The position numbers were made by a program, and so were the translations under genes. Shown piece by piece: positions 25,514 to 34,253 of a stretch of 64,000 nt of DNA. How positions within the stretch are numbered: the stretch's first letter is position 1; each line of letters begins with the position of its first letter. Below the pieces are notes generated by a model. That model was not told the origin of the DNA. It was given only the letters and a program-made list of their open reading frames with translations, and did no database searches. This DNA is from Streptomyces cylindrosporus (GTDB taxonomy: Bacteria; Actinomycetota; Actinomycetes; Streptomycetales; Streptomycetaceae): NCBI RefSeq assembly GCF_022698165.1, contig NZ_JALDAY010000017.1, forward strand, positions 124,001 to 188,000, written 5' to 3'.

Positions 25514-28123
25514 TCAGGGGGTCGGGCAGCCTGCGGGAGCCGCCTGGGAAGCGTCGCGGATCAGGGCCTGCTGGGCGGCGCGCACACGCTGGACGTCCGG
25601 CTTGAGCACCCGCCGGTCGTACGTCGTCAGGCCGTTCAGCTCACCCTCGACGTCCGAGATCTGGGTGTAGACGGCGCCGTTGCTCCCCTTGCAGGCCAGG
25701 GGGTGCACCTCGGCGAGCTTGGTCAGGTAGTCGTCGGTGTAGGTCGCCGGGTCGACGTCGACGTACGACTGCTGCACGGACCAGGCGTGTCCCGGTACCG
25801 CGAGGCCGAGGCCGCCGTACTCGCCGCTGACCAGGGCGCGTTGACCGTCGGGGTGCGGTGGGAGGGCGGGGCTGGGATAGCCGTGCTCGTCCATGATGTC
25901 GCCGGTGCCGCCGTCGGCCCCGAGGTTGAGCCCGGACATGGAGTTGACCAGGCGGGTCGGGTCCCAGGCCTTCGCCTGGTCGGCGATGCGGGCCATGTCG
26001 TACTGGCCCCAGCCCTCGTTGAAGGTCACCCACATGACCACCGACGGGCTGCTGATGTGCTCGTCGATCATCTGCTTCATCTCGCGCTCGTACTCGGCGC
26101 GGGCCGCGGTGCCCGGGTCGACGCCGGCGGTCATCGCGGGCATGTCCTGCCACACCATGAGGCCGAGCCGGTCGGCCCAGTAGAACCAGCGGTCAGGCTC
26201 GACCTTGATGTGCTTGCGCACGGCGTTGAAGCCGAGCTGCTTGTGCACCTTCAGGTCGTGGGCGAGGGCCTCGTCGGTCGGGGCCGTGTAGAGGCCGTCG
26301 GGCCAGAAGCCCTGGTCGAGGGTGGCCATCATGAAGACGGGTGTGCCGTTGAGGACCGTGCGCGGGACGCCGTTCACCTTCTCGACGGCGATCGAGCGCA
26401 TACCGAAGTAGCTGCCGACGCGGTCGGCGCCGACGGTGACCTTCAGGTCGTAGAGGAAGGGGTCGTCGGGCGACCACAGGTGCGGGTCGTGGATGGTCAG
26501 GGTGAGCGGTCCGCCGGTGCGGCCGCGGGCCGTGGCGACCTTGCGCTTTCCGTCGTACGCCGTCGCCGTGATCGGTACGCCGTCCCGGACTCCCCTTGCC
26601 TCGACGGCGAGTTGGCCCTTGGTGACGTCGGGGGTGAGTTTCAGCGAGTCGACGTGGTCGGGGGCGACCGGCTCCATCCACACCGTCTGCCAGATGCCCG
26701 AGGTCGGCGTGTACCAGATGCCGCTGGGGTCGAGGCGCTGCTTGCCGAGGGGCGGGTTCTCGCCGTCAGCCGCGTCGGTCGGGTCGTACACCCCGACGAT
26801 CAGCTCCTGGGTGCGCCCCGGCTTCAGCGCGTCGGTGATGTCGGCGCCGAACTTGTCGTAGCCGCCCTGGTGTTCGGCGACCTCGGTGCCGTTGACGTAC
26901 ACCACGGCACGCCAGTCGACGGCGCCGAAGTTGAGCCGCAGCCGCTTGCCGGAGCCGATCTTCCAGTCGGCCGGGACGGTGAAGGTGCGGCGGTACCACA
27001 TGCGGTCCTCGTGCCGCTCCAGGCCGGAGAGCTGGGACTCGACCGGGTACGGGACGAGAATGCGCTCGGCGAGGTCCTTGCCGACCGGGGGCTGTTCGCC
27101 CGCCGTGGCCGCCGCGAACTGCCAACGGCCGTTCAGGTTGCGCCAGTCGGCGCGGGTGAGCTGGGGGCGCGGGTACTCCGGGAGGGCGTTGTCGGGGCCC
27201 ACCTGGTCGGCCCACTTGGTGCGCAGCTCGTACGTGGAGCGGTTGGGGCCGCTGCTCCAGAACGCCTTGACAACGTTGCCTTCCGCGTCGGTGAGGCCGC
27301 CGTTCCCGTCGTAGCGGACGTCGGCGGTGCCGCGGGCGGTGCCGGTCTTGTTGCCGACGACGGGTTCGCCGAGGGAGACAAGGAGGGCGCGGGCGTCGGA
27401 GGGGTCCGGCTCGGCGCTCTTCAACGGCCACTTGGCGCCGCCGATCACCGCCACGAGGTGGTCGGTGAGGCCGGCCGGGGGCGCGGCGAGGGGCCGGGCG
27501 AAGTCGAGCCTGAGGGTGCGGCCGGTGCCGAGGACGGTCGTCGCGATCGCCCCGTCGTAGTCCCATCCGTCGGGCAGGCGGAACGCGGACTGCGGGACCG
27601 GCACCTTGGTGCCGCCCGGCTCGGTCCAGCGCAGGTGGAGGTTGGAGCCGCCGTAGTGCTCGAAGTACTCGACCTTGATGTCGTAGGCCTGCCCGGCGGT
27701 CAGGTCGACGGGTTCGGCGGTCTGTTCGCGGTCCCAGTCGTCGACCCAGTGGTCGATGACGAGCCGTCCGCCGACCCACAGGCGGAAGCCGTTGTCGCCG
27801 ATGATCGAGAAGGTGTGCGGTCCGGTCTTCTCCGGCACGATCTTCCCGGTCCAGCGGACGCTGACGTCGTCGGACTGCCCGGTGGTGAAGGCGAGGCGCG
27901 GCTCCAGGTTGTCGAAGTCGAGGTTCGGGTCGAAGCCGATGGCCCTGAGCCGGTCGAAGTCGAAGGCGCCGGGGGCGGACTGGGTGTAGTACTCGCCCTT
28001 CAGGCCGTGGATCTCGACGGGGTCCGCGGCGGCGTGCGCGGTGGAGACGGCGGTGAGCCCGGCGAGGCCGAGCGCCACGGCGAGCAGTAACGAGAGTCGT
28101 TCTCTGAGGCGTCGCAAATGCAC
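25514..28123 (-). CDS. secreted GH2-family beta-glycosidase with PA14 domain
   Basis: About 869 residues from a GTG at 28121-28123, placed 4 bp after GGGAGG; an ATG at 28133-28135 overlaps that ribosome site. A signal peptide is followed by a PA14 domain (about 40-180, with DNGFRLWVGGRLVIDHW). The GH2 sugar-binding, immunoglobulin-like and barrel domains come next. The acid/base Glu703 is in FNEGWGQ, and the nucleophile is probably Glu768 in SGEYGG. Beta-galactosidase, beta-glucuronidase and beta-mannosidase activities all occur in this family; the GH92 partner favours a mannoglycan role. Codon 12, in the signal peptide, is TTA (28088-28090), the rare bldA-dependent codon. Confidence 0.9.
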   Translation of the reverse strand: MHLRRLRERLSLLLAVALGLAGLTAVSTAHAAADPVEIHGLKGEYYTQSAPGAFDFDRLRAIGFDPNLDFDNLEPRLAFTTGQSDDVSVRWTGKIVPEKTGPHTFSIIGDNGFRLWVGGRLVIDHWVDDWDREQTAEPVDLTAGQAYDIKVEYFEHYGGSNLHLRWTEPGGTKVPVPQSAFRLPDGWDYDGAIATTVLGTGRTLRLDFARPLAAPPAGLTDHLVAVIGGAKWPLKSAEPDPSDARALLVSLGEPVVGNKTGTARGTADVRYDGNGGLTDAEGNVVKAFWSSGPNRSTYELRTKWADQVGPDNALPEYPRPQLTRADWRNLNGRWQFAAATAGEQPPVGKDLAERILVPYPVESQLSGLERHEDRMWYRRTFTVPADWKIGSGKRLRLNFGAVDWRAVVYVNGTEVAEHQGGYDKFGADITDALKPGRTQELIVGVYDPTDAADGENPPLGKQRLDPSGIWYTPTSGIWQTVWMEPVAPDHVDSLKLTPDVTKGQLAVEARGVRDGVPITATAYDGKRKVATARGRTGGPLTLTIHDPHLWSPDDPFLYDLKVTVGADRVGSYFGMRSIAVEKVNGVPRTVLNGTPVFMMATLDQGFWPDGLYTAPTDEALAHDLKVHKQLGFNAVRKHIKVEPDRWFYWADRLGLMVWQDMPAMTAGVDPGTAARAEYEREMKQMIDEHISSPSVVMWVTFNEGWGQYDMARIADQAKAWDPTRLVNSMSGLNLGADGGTGDIMDEHGYPSPALPPHPDGQRALVSGEYGGLGLAVPGHAWSVQQSYVDVDPATYTDDYLTKLAEVHPLACKGSNGAVYTQISDVEGELNGLTTYDRRVLKPDVQRVRAAQQALIRDASQAAPAGCPTP

Positions 28124-28133
28124 GGAACCTCCC

Positions 28134-28149
28134 ATAACAACGTTGTCAT
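28134..28149. promoter_or_regulatory. LacI-type operator upstream of the GH2-GH92 operon
   Basis: ATAACAACGTTGTCAT is a 16-bp palindrome with one mismatched pair and a perfect ACAACGTTGT core centred on CG, the usual layout of LacI-family operators. A further half-site, ATGACAACA, lies at 28164-28172. It sits 10 bp before the GTG start, so a bound repressor would block the operon. The repressor is not encoded beside it. Confidence 0.65.
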
Positions 28150-28205
28150 GGACAGCAGTTGGCATGACAACACGGATTCCGCTTCACGTCCAGGGACATG
28201 ACAAA

Positions 28206-28232
28206 GCCCCGGTGGCCGAAGCACACCGGGGC
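28206..28232 (-). terminator. terminator of the glgA-glgC unit
   Basis: GCCCCGGTG (28206-28214) and CACCGGGGC (28224-28232) form a perfect 9-bp stem. On the minus strand the loop is TGCTTCGGC and the stem is followed by TTTGTC. It lies 40 bp after the glgC stop. Confidence 0.78.
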
Positions 28233-28272
28233 CGTCGATCGGCCACAAGGAGTCAGCCGCCAGAGTCAGCCG

Positions 28273-29493
28273 CTAGGACACGATCTGTCCCTTGCCCAGC
28301 GCGATCACGCCACCCTTGGAGACGGTGTACAGCTCGGCGTCCCGTTCCGGGTTGACGCCGATCGTGGCGCCCGGGGGCACCTCGACGTTCTTGTCCAGCA
28401 CCGCGCCCCGCACCACCGCACCCCGGCCGATCTTGACGTTGTCGTGCAGGATCGAGCCCTGGACCACGGCGCCCGGGTCGATCAGGACGCCCGGGGACAG
28501 GATCGAGCGGGTGACCTGGCCGCGGATCAGACAGCCGGCGCTGATGATCGACTCGCTGGCCATGCCGCCCGCGTTGAAACGGGCCGGCGAGAGCTGGTTG
28601 GAGTGGGTGTAGATGGGCCACTGCCGGTTGAAGAGGTTGAAGGCGGGGCGCTCGGCGATCAGGTCCATGTGGGCGTCGTAGTAGGCGTCCAGGGTGCCGA
28701 CGTCCCGCCAGTAGCCGCGGTCGCGGTTGGTCTCGCCGGGCACGTGGTTGGCGCTGAAGTCGTAGAGCTGGGCCTCGCCGCGGTCGGTGAGCTGGGGCAG
28801 GATCGAGCCGCCCATGTCGTGCACGGAGTGCTCGTCCTCGGCGTCCCGCTGCAGGGCCTCGATCAGGGCCTTGGTGGTGAAGATGTAGTTGCCCATGGAG
28901 GCGAACACGCACTCCGGGTCGTCGGCGAGACCGGGCGGGTCGGCCGGCTTCTCCAGGAAGCGTTCGACCGTCAGGCCGTCCGAGCCCGGCGTGATCACGC
29001 CGAACTGGGAGGACTCCGAGCGCGGCACCCGGATGCCGGCCACCGTCACGCCCGCGCCGCTCTCGATGTGCTGGGCGAGCATCTGGCGCGGGTCCATGCG
29101 GTACACGTGGTCGGCGCCGAAGACGACGACGTACTCGGGACTCTCGTCGTGCACCAGGTTCAGCGACTGCAGGATCGCGTCGGCGCTGCCCAGGTACCAG
29201 CGCTTGCCGAGCCGCTGCTGGGCCGGGACCGGGGTGACGTAGTTGCCGAGCAGGCTGGACATCCGCCAGGTGGTGGTGATGTGCCGGTCCAGCGAGTGCG
29301 ACTTGTACTGCGTGAGCACGCAGATGCGCAGGATGTCGCCGTTGACGAGGTTGGACAGGACGAAGTCGACGAGGCGGTACGTACCGCCGAAGGTGACCGC
29401 TGGTTTCGCCCGGTCCGCGGTCAGGGGCATCAGGCGTTTGCCTTCTCCGCCCGCCAGTACGATCCCGAGCACCGAAGGTCCGCCACGACGCAT
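28273..29493 (-). CDS. glgC: glucose-1-phosphate adenylyltransferase (ADP-glucose pyrophosphorylase)
   Basis: A 406-residue enzyme that makes ADP-glucose from ATP and glucose-1-phosphate, the committed step to glycogen and maltose-1-phosphate. The catalytic N-terminal domain shows the nucleotide-binding GGEGKRLMPLTADRAKPAV (residues 15-33) and GADHVYRMD. The C-terminal half is a left-handed beta-helix with hexapeptide repeats (IISAGCLIRGQVTRSILSPG). The ATG at 29491-29493 has GGGGAG in front; upstream in-frame sequence is not needed. It follows glgA on the same strand with an 82-bp gap. Confidence 0.96.
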   Translation of the reverse strand: MRRGGPSVLGIVLAGGEGKRLMPLTADRAKPAVTFGGTYRLVDFVLSNLVNGDILRICVLTQYKSHSLDRHITTTWRMSSLLGNYVTPVPAQQRLGKRWYLGSADAILQSLNLVHDESPEYVVVFGADHVYRMDPRQMLAQHIESGAGVTVAGIRVPRSESSQFGVITPGSDGLTVERFLEKPADPPGLADDPECVFASMGNYIFTTKALIEALQRDAEDEHSVHDMGGSILPQLTDRGEAQLYDFSANHVPGETNRDRGYWRDVGTLDAYYDAHMDLIAERPAFNLFNRQWPIYTHSNQLSPARFNAGGMASESIISAGCLIRGQVTRSILSPGVLIDPGAVVQGSILHDNVKIGRGAVVRGAVLDKNVEVPPGATIGVNPERDAELYTVSKGGVIALGKGQIVS

Positions 29494-29575
29494 GGCCGCT
29501 CCCCTCACCGTGGTTGATCCATGCTTGCCCCTGCCCAGGGCGGTGTAAGCCTGTTCGAGGAACTCCCCTGCCGTT

Positions 29576-30727
29576 CTATTCCTTTTTGAGGATCTCCTCG
29601 TAAAGCCGGACCGTACGGCGGGCGACGGCATCCCAGCCGAATTCCCCCACCGCGCGCTCGCGCCCCGCTTCTCCCATCCGCCGCGCGGTCTCCGGATCGC
29701 CGGTCACCGCGTCCAGCGCCCGTGCGAGACCCGCCTCGAAGTCCTCGTCCACGTCGACGAGCAGTCCCGTCTTGCCGTCGTCGACGACCTCGGGGATGCC
29801 ACCGACCCGGGACGCGACGACGGGTGTCCCGCAGGCCATCGCCTCCAGGTTGACGATACCGAGGGGTTCGTACACCGAGGGGCAGACGAAGGCGGTCGCG
29901 TGGGTGAGCAGCTGGATCACCTCGGGGCGGGGCAGCATCTGCGGGATCCAGTGCACGCCCTCGCGGACGCGGCTGAGCTCCTGGTAGAGCTCGCGGAACT
30001 CCCGGTCGATCTCCGGCGTGTCGGGCGCCCCCGCGCACAGCACGACCTGCGCGGCCGGGTCGATGTCCCGCACGGCGCGCAGCAGGTGGGGCACGCCCTT
30101 CTGCCGGGTGATGCGGCCCACGAACAGGATGTACGGGCGGCCGGTGTCCAGGCCGATGCGGTGCAGTACGTCCGTGCCGTGGTCGGGGCGGTAGAGGGCG
30201 GTGTCGATGCCGTTGTGCACGACGTGGACCTTGTCGGCGTCCAGCGTCGGGTAGCAGGTGAGGATGTCCTCGCGCATGGCCCCGGAGACGGCGACCACGG
30301 CGTCGGCGCTCTCGATCGCGGTGCGCTCGGCCCAGCTGGACAGGGCGTATCCGCCGCCGAGTTGCTCGGCCTTCCAGGGGCGCAGCGGCTCCAGCGAGTG
30401 GGCGGTCATCACGTGCGGGACGCCGTACAGCATCTTCCCGAGATGGCCGGCGAGGTTGGCGTACCAGGTGTGCGAGTGGATCAGCTCGCGGCCTTCGAGG
30501 CCGGCCGCCATGGCGAGGTCCACGGAGAAGGTGCGCAGCGCGTCGTTGGTGGCGTCGAGGGCGGCCCAGGGCCGGTGGCGTACGACGCCCACTCCGCGGC
30601 CCTCGCCCCAGCAGTGCACCTCCAGGTCGACCAGGGAGCCCAACTCCCGGGCGAGGAACTCGACATGGACACCCGCGCCGCCGTACACGTCCGGCGGGTA
30701 CTCCCGGGTCAACAGGCCCACTCGCAC
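29576..30727 (-). CDS. glgA: GT4 glycogen synthase / maltose-1-phosphate synthase
   Basis: A 383-residue GT4 glucosyltransferase of the actinobacterial GlgA type. It has an N-terminal LLTREYPPDVYGGAGVHVEFL, mid-region VGRITRQKGVPHLL, and the nucleotide-sugar site CPSVYEPLGIVNLEAMACG with the E-x7-E pattern. Mycobacterial orthologues (GlgM, Rv1212c) make maltose-1-phosphate from ADP-glucose and glucose-1-phosphate for the GlgE pathway, so glgM may be the better name. The GTG at 30725-30727 follows AGGGGG. It is paired with glgC downstream, which supplies ADP-glucose. Confidence 0.93.
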   Translation of the reverse strand: MRVGLLTREYPPDVYGGAGVHVEFLARELGSLVDLEVHCWGEGRGVGVVRHRPWAALDATNDALRTFSVDLAMAAGLEGRELIHSHTWYANLAGHLGKMLYGVPHVMTAHSLEPLRPWKAEQLGGGYALSSWAERTAIESADAVVAVSGAMREDILTCYPTLDADKVHVVHNGIDTALYRPDHGTDVLHRIGLDTGRPYILFVGRITRQKGVPHLLRAVRDIDPAAQVVLCAGAPDTPEIDREFRELYQELSRVREGVHWIPQMLPRPEVIQLLTHATAFVCPSVYEPLGIVNLEAMACGTPVVASRVGGIPEVVDDGKTGLLVDVDEDFEAGLARALDAVTGDPETARRMGEAGRERAVGEFGWDAVARRTVRLYEEILKKE

Positions 30728-30766
30728 CCGGAACCCCCTGTTCTCAGCGGCTGGTCCCCCACATGG

Positions 30767-31474
30767 TCACCCAGATGCGGCGCGCGGGGAAGAGCGCGGC
30801 GGTCGTGTGAAGCAACAGTCACCGCACACTCCCCCGCCGGGTACCCGGTAGTAGAGGCAGCAACTGCGGCGGCGGAAAGCCGTGCCGGTGAGGGTGCCGG
30901 TACCTGCGAGGAGGGGGTGGGCGAGGAGTCCGTCGGTGAGGGCGCGGACGGCCGGCGGGGCGCCCAGCTGGCGGGCGGTGGCGACCAGGGCGGAGGCCGC
31001 GTTGCCCCGCAGCAGGCCGGGGGCGACGCGGTAGTGGGCGCGCAGGGCGGCGGCCAGCGGTTCGAGGTGGCGGTGCAGGACGATGTCCGCGATCGTCGCC
31101 GGATCCGCGGGCAGCGGGCGGACCTCGGACAGCCACAGGTCGTCGGGGGCGCTCGCGTCGGGGTTCCAGTGCAGCAGCTGCGGGTCGAGGTCGGGGACCT
31201 GTCCGTAGGCGGCGGCGCAGCCCAGGGCGACCGACCAGAGGCGGGCCGCGAGTCCCTGCTGGAAGACCGAGGCACCGATCCGCAACTCGGGGGCACGCAG
31301 GGCCGCCGTGACCTTTTCGGTACGGAAAGTTATGGAATTTCCGTAAACCTCTGTGGGTCGGTTTTCGTATGCCTGTGCCAGCGTGGGGAGAGCGGAACTC
31401 GGCGCTCCGCCCGTGCGTAGTACGAAGAAGCCGCCGAGCGGGGCGAGGGCGGCGAGTTCCTGGTCGAGGTCCAC
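30767..31474 (-). CDS. FhuF-like (2Fe-2S) ferric reductase-type protein
   Basis: About 235 residues from a GTG at 31472-31474 (VDLDQELAALAPLGGFFVLR); an in-frame ATG at 31571-31573 would add a low-complexity stretch and is less likely. The C-terminus holds the FhuF cysteine motif Cys-Cys-x10-Cys-x2-Cys (RRRSCCLYYRVPGGGVCGDC), which binds a 2Fe-2S cluster. FhuF proteins reduce ferric siderophores to release iron in the cytosol. No siderophore genes are nearby. It ends 39 bp before glgA on the same strand. No Shine-Dalgarno is seen before the GTG, so a leaderless message is possible. Confidence 0.8.
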   Translation of the reverse strand: MDLDQELAALAPLGGFFVLRTGGAPSSALPTLAQAYENRPTEVYGNSITFRTEKVTAALRAPELRIGASVFQQGLAARLWSVALGCAAAYGQVPDLDPQLLHWNPDASAPDDLWLSEVRPLPADPATIADIVLHRHLEPLAAALRAHYRVAPGLLRGNAASALVATARQLGAPPAVRALTDGLLAHPLLAGTGTLTGTAFRRRSCCLYYRVPGGGVCGDCCFTRPPRSSPRAASG

Positions 31475-31700
31475 GAGAAGCAGTAGTACCAAGGCCCCTA
31501 GGGGGCCGCCTCCAGGGGGCGTCCCTCGCGGGTCCCCCACCCTGGGTATGAGGGTGCCCGATTCGTACTCCATCGGCAGTAGGACACATTGGGTGCTCAG
31601 GGACGACGACGGGAACAGATCGACAAGGCATCGTGTTGGTTATGAAGGCCGACCGTTCGTCGCGCGGGGCTCACCCCCGCCACACGCAGAGGAGCAGCTC

Positions 31701-32807
31701 ATGAGTGCCCTCGCGTTGTCCGTCCTGCTGTCGCTCGTCTCCGCCGTCGCCTACGCCGGCGGGGCGATCGTGCAGGAGCACGTGGCGGTCTCCTCCCCCG
31801 ACGAGCACTACGCGCCGCTGCGCCGCCCCACGTGGTGGGCCGCGGTCGCGCTGAACGGCCTCGGCGGTCTGCTGCACGTGGTGGCGCTGGCCTACGGCCC
31901 GCTCAGCCTGGTGCAGCCGCTGGGCGCCCTGACGATCGTGTTCGCGCTGCCGATGGCGGCGCTGTTCGTGGGCCGCAAGGCCGGCGCGACCGCCTGGCGG
32001 GGCGCGATCATGGCGACGGTGGGCCTGGCCGGTCTGCTGGCCCTGGTCGGCACCTCCGACGGGCAGTCGCTGGACACGGCGCAGCGGGTGGCCGTGGCGG
32101 TGGTCACCGGCGGTGTGGTCGTGGCGCTGATGATCGCGGGCCGGGCCGCCCACCGGCATCCGGCGGTGCGCAGCATGCTGCTGGCGACCGCGTCCGGCAT
32201 AGCGTTCGGCATGTCCTCGGTCTTCACCAAGACGGTCGCGGTCGACTGGACCGGCGGCGTCACCCTCTCCGACCTGCCGTCGCTGGCCGTCATCGGCGTC
32301 TTCGCGACGGCCGGCATGCTGCTGTCGCAGGCCTCCTACCGCGGCGCGGGCCTCGCGGCCCCGCTGGCCACACTGACGGTGGTCAACCCGGTGGTGGCGG
32401 CCGCGGTCGGCATCACGATGTTCGGCGAGACCTTCCGCTACGGCACCACGGGCACGATGCTCGCGCTGAGCTGCGGCGTGGTCGCGGCGGGCGGCCTGAT
32501 CCTGCTGACGACGGAGCGCATCGCCCGCACCACCGCCGAGTCCGCCCCGGCCGAGCAGGCGCCCACGGAGCCCGCGCCCGTCGAGGACCTCCTCGCCGCG
32601 CTGCCCGAGCAGCCGGTGGCCGCGCTGCACGAGAAGGTCGTCGTCCCCGCCCAGGCGGGGCCCACGGTCCTGGCGGTGGCATACGACGCGGAGGACGCCG
32701 AGCAGCCCGCCGACCCGGCCCGGTACCGCTTCTACGGCCCCTTCTACGGCGGCTCGTACGTCGCGGCGCCGGACCTGGACCGGCACCGGGTGCGCGTCAA
32801 ATCCTGA
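31701..32807 (+). CDS. DMT-superfamily (EamA-like) transporter
   Basis: A 368-residue membrane protein with about nine to ten helices in two EamA-like halves (SALALSVLLSLVSAVAYAGGAIVQEHVA; GVFATAGMLLSQASYRGAGLAAPL). A soluble C-terminal tail of about 80 residues is rich in Pro/Ala/Glu, unusual for the family. GAGGAG precedes the ATG at 31701. The substrate is unknown. Its last 11 bp overlap the end of the convergent Rpf-LysM-M23 gene. Confidence 0.88.
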   Translation: MSALALSVLLSLVSAVAYAGGAIVQEHVAVSSPDEHYAPLRRPTWWAAVALNGLGGLLHVVALAYGPLSLVQPLGALTIVFALPMAALFVGRKAGATAWRGAIMATVGLAGLLALVGTSDGQSLDTAQRVAVAVVTGGVVVALMIAGRAAHRHPAVRSMLLATASGIAFGMSSVFTKTVAVDWTGGVTLSDLPSLAVIGVFATAGMLLSQASYRGAGLAAPLATLTVVNPVVAAAVGITMFGETFRYGTTGTMLALSCGVVAAGGLILLTTERIARTTAESAPAEQAPTEPAPVEDLLAALPEQPVAALHEKVVVPAQAGPTVLAVAYDAEDAEQPADPARYRFYGPFYGGSYVAAPDLDRHRVRVKS

Positions 32808-33975
32808 CGCCGCCGGCCCTCAGATAGGCCAGAGGGTCGATGTCCGTACCGAAGCCGGGCCCCGTCCGCACCTCGAAGTGCAGATGCGGGCCCGTCGCGT
32901 TGCCCGTGGCCCCCGAGCGCCCGATCCGCTGGCCGCCGCCGACGCTCTGCCCGGCCCGCACGGAGATCGCCGAGAGATGGGCGTACTGCGTGTAGCGGCC
33001 GTCGGCATGCCGGATCACCACCTGGTAGCCGTAGGACCCGCCCCAGCCGGCGCTGACGACCGTGCCCGCCCCGACCGCCTTGACGGAGGTGCCGGTGGGG
33101 ACGGGGAAGTCGACGCCGGTGTGGTAGCCCTTCGACCAGGAGGAGCCCGCCACGTGGTACGCCGTGCCGATCGGCCCGGGCACCGGGGCGACCAGGGAGT
33201 GGCTGCTGGTCCTGGCCTTCTCCTCGGTGACCGAGGACGCCTTCTCGGTCTTGTCCTCCTTCTTCGTGGAGGACTTGGCGGAGGACTTGGTCGACTTGGT
33301 GGTGGACTTCGTCGACGCGGGGTGCGTCGCGGGGGCCTTCCCGTTCAGGTTCAGCCGCTGTCCGGGGAGGATCAGGTCCGGGTCCGAGCCGATCGTCTTC
33401 CGGTTCGCGGCGTACAGGCGCTGCCAGCCGCCCCGTACGTCCTCGGTCTCGGCGATCTCGGAGAGGCTGTCGCCGCGCACGACGGTGTACATCTCGGCCG
33501 TGCCCGCCCGCGACTGGGGCGTGGTCTGCGGCTGTACGTCCCGCACGGAGGTCTTCTTCGTGGTGCCGCCCGCCGGGTGGACGTCCGGTGTGTCCCCGCC
33601 CCGCGTCAGTCCGGCCTTCACCGAGCAGACCGGCCAGGCGCGCGGGCCCTGGCCCGCGAGGACCTTCTCCGCCACGGCTATCTGCTGGTCCTTGGTGGCC
33701 AGATCGGCCCGGCTCGCGTACTTCGCGCCGCCGTACGCCTCCCAGGTGGACTGGGTGAACTGGAGCCCGCCGTAGAAGCCGTTGCCGGTGTTGATGCTCC
33801 AGTTGTCGCTGGACTCGCACGCGGCGACCTTGTTCCAGGTCGACACGTCGGCCGCGTGGGCGGTGCCGGCGCCGATCAGCGGGATCGCCATGCCGGCGCT
33901 TCCGGCGGTGACGGTCAGTGAGGCCCGGTTGATCCTGTTCGGCTGGTACCGGCGGTGCCGGCCGCGTACGGCCAT
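32797..33975 (-). CDS. secreted Rpf-LysM-M23 peptidoglycan hydrolase (RpfD-like)
   Basis: A 392-residue secreted wall-lytic protein. A signal peptide ending near TAHAA (residues 1 to about 41) is followed by a resuscitation-promoting-factor lysozyme-like domain (about 43-120, VAACESSDNWSINTGNGFYGGLQF with the catalytic Glu). Next come a LysM domain (about 161-212, YTVVRGDSLSEIA), a Thr/Ser/Lys-rich linker, and an M23 metallopeptidase domain (about 275-385, YHTGVDFPVPTG and GPHLHFEV). This architecture matches the RpfD type of Streptomyces, which helps spore germination. GAGGGGGATCTCC precedes the ATG at 33973-33975. Confidence 0.93.
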   Translation of the reverse strand: MAVRGRHRRYQPNRINRASLTVTAGSAGMAIPLIGAGTAHAADVSTWNKVAACESSDNWSINTGNGFYGGLQFTQSTWEAYGGAKYASRADLATKDQQIAVAEKVLAGQGPRAWPVCSVKAGLTRGGDTPDVHPAGGTTKKTSVRDVQPQTTPQSRAGTAEMYTVVRGDSLSEIAETEDVRGGWQRLYAANRKTIGSDPDLILPGQRLNLNGKAPATHPASTKSTTKSTKSSAKSSTKKEDKTEKASSVTEEKARTSSHSLVAPVPGPIGTAYHVAGSSWSKGYHTGVDFPVPTGTSVKAVGAGTVVSAGWGGSYGYQVVIRHADGRYTQYAHLSAISVRAGQSVGGGQRIGRSGATGNATGPHLHFEVRTGPGFGTDIDPLAYLRAGGVRI

Positions 33976-34009
33976 GGAGATCCCCCTCGACAAGCGTCAG
34001 GAGGGCCAA

Positions 34010-34038
34010 AAGTAAGCGCCGCGAACAGGCCATGACAA
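34010..34038 (-). promoter_or_regulatory. candidate sigma-70 promoter of the Rpf-like gene
   Basis: On the minus strand TTGTCA (34038-34033) and TTACTT (34015-34010) are separated by exactly 17 bp. A start site near 34003 would leave a leader of about 28 nt, enough for the ribosome site but too short for a c-di-AMP riboswitch, which controls some actinobacterial rpf genes. Confidence 0.55.
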
Positions 34039-34253
34039 GACGGCAATCGGCCGCCCTGTCCCGCAAGGGGCCAGGAATGAACCGCAGTTGCGGAAACGCT
34101 GAGGCAGGTGGGGCCTGTCGTGCGTATCTGCCTTCGGCAGGCCGGGCGGCTCGGATGTGCGCCCGGCGTACCGGCAAGTCAGGATGGTCGGTGGGGCGAT
34201 ACTGACGGGCACGACCGGCACCACCGATACCGGATCCTTTAGGAGCCAACCGA

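Noticed and set aside
33976..34253. Possible ydaO c-di-AMP riboswitch before the Rpf-like gene
   Set aside because: I found no match to the conserved riboswitch core, and the likely promoter sits too close to the gene to leave space for it.
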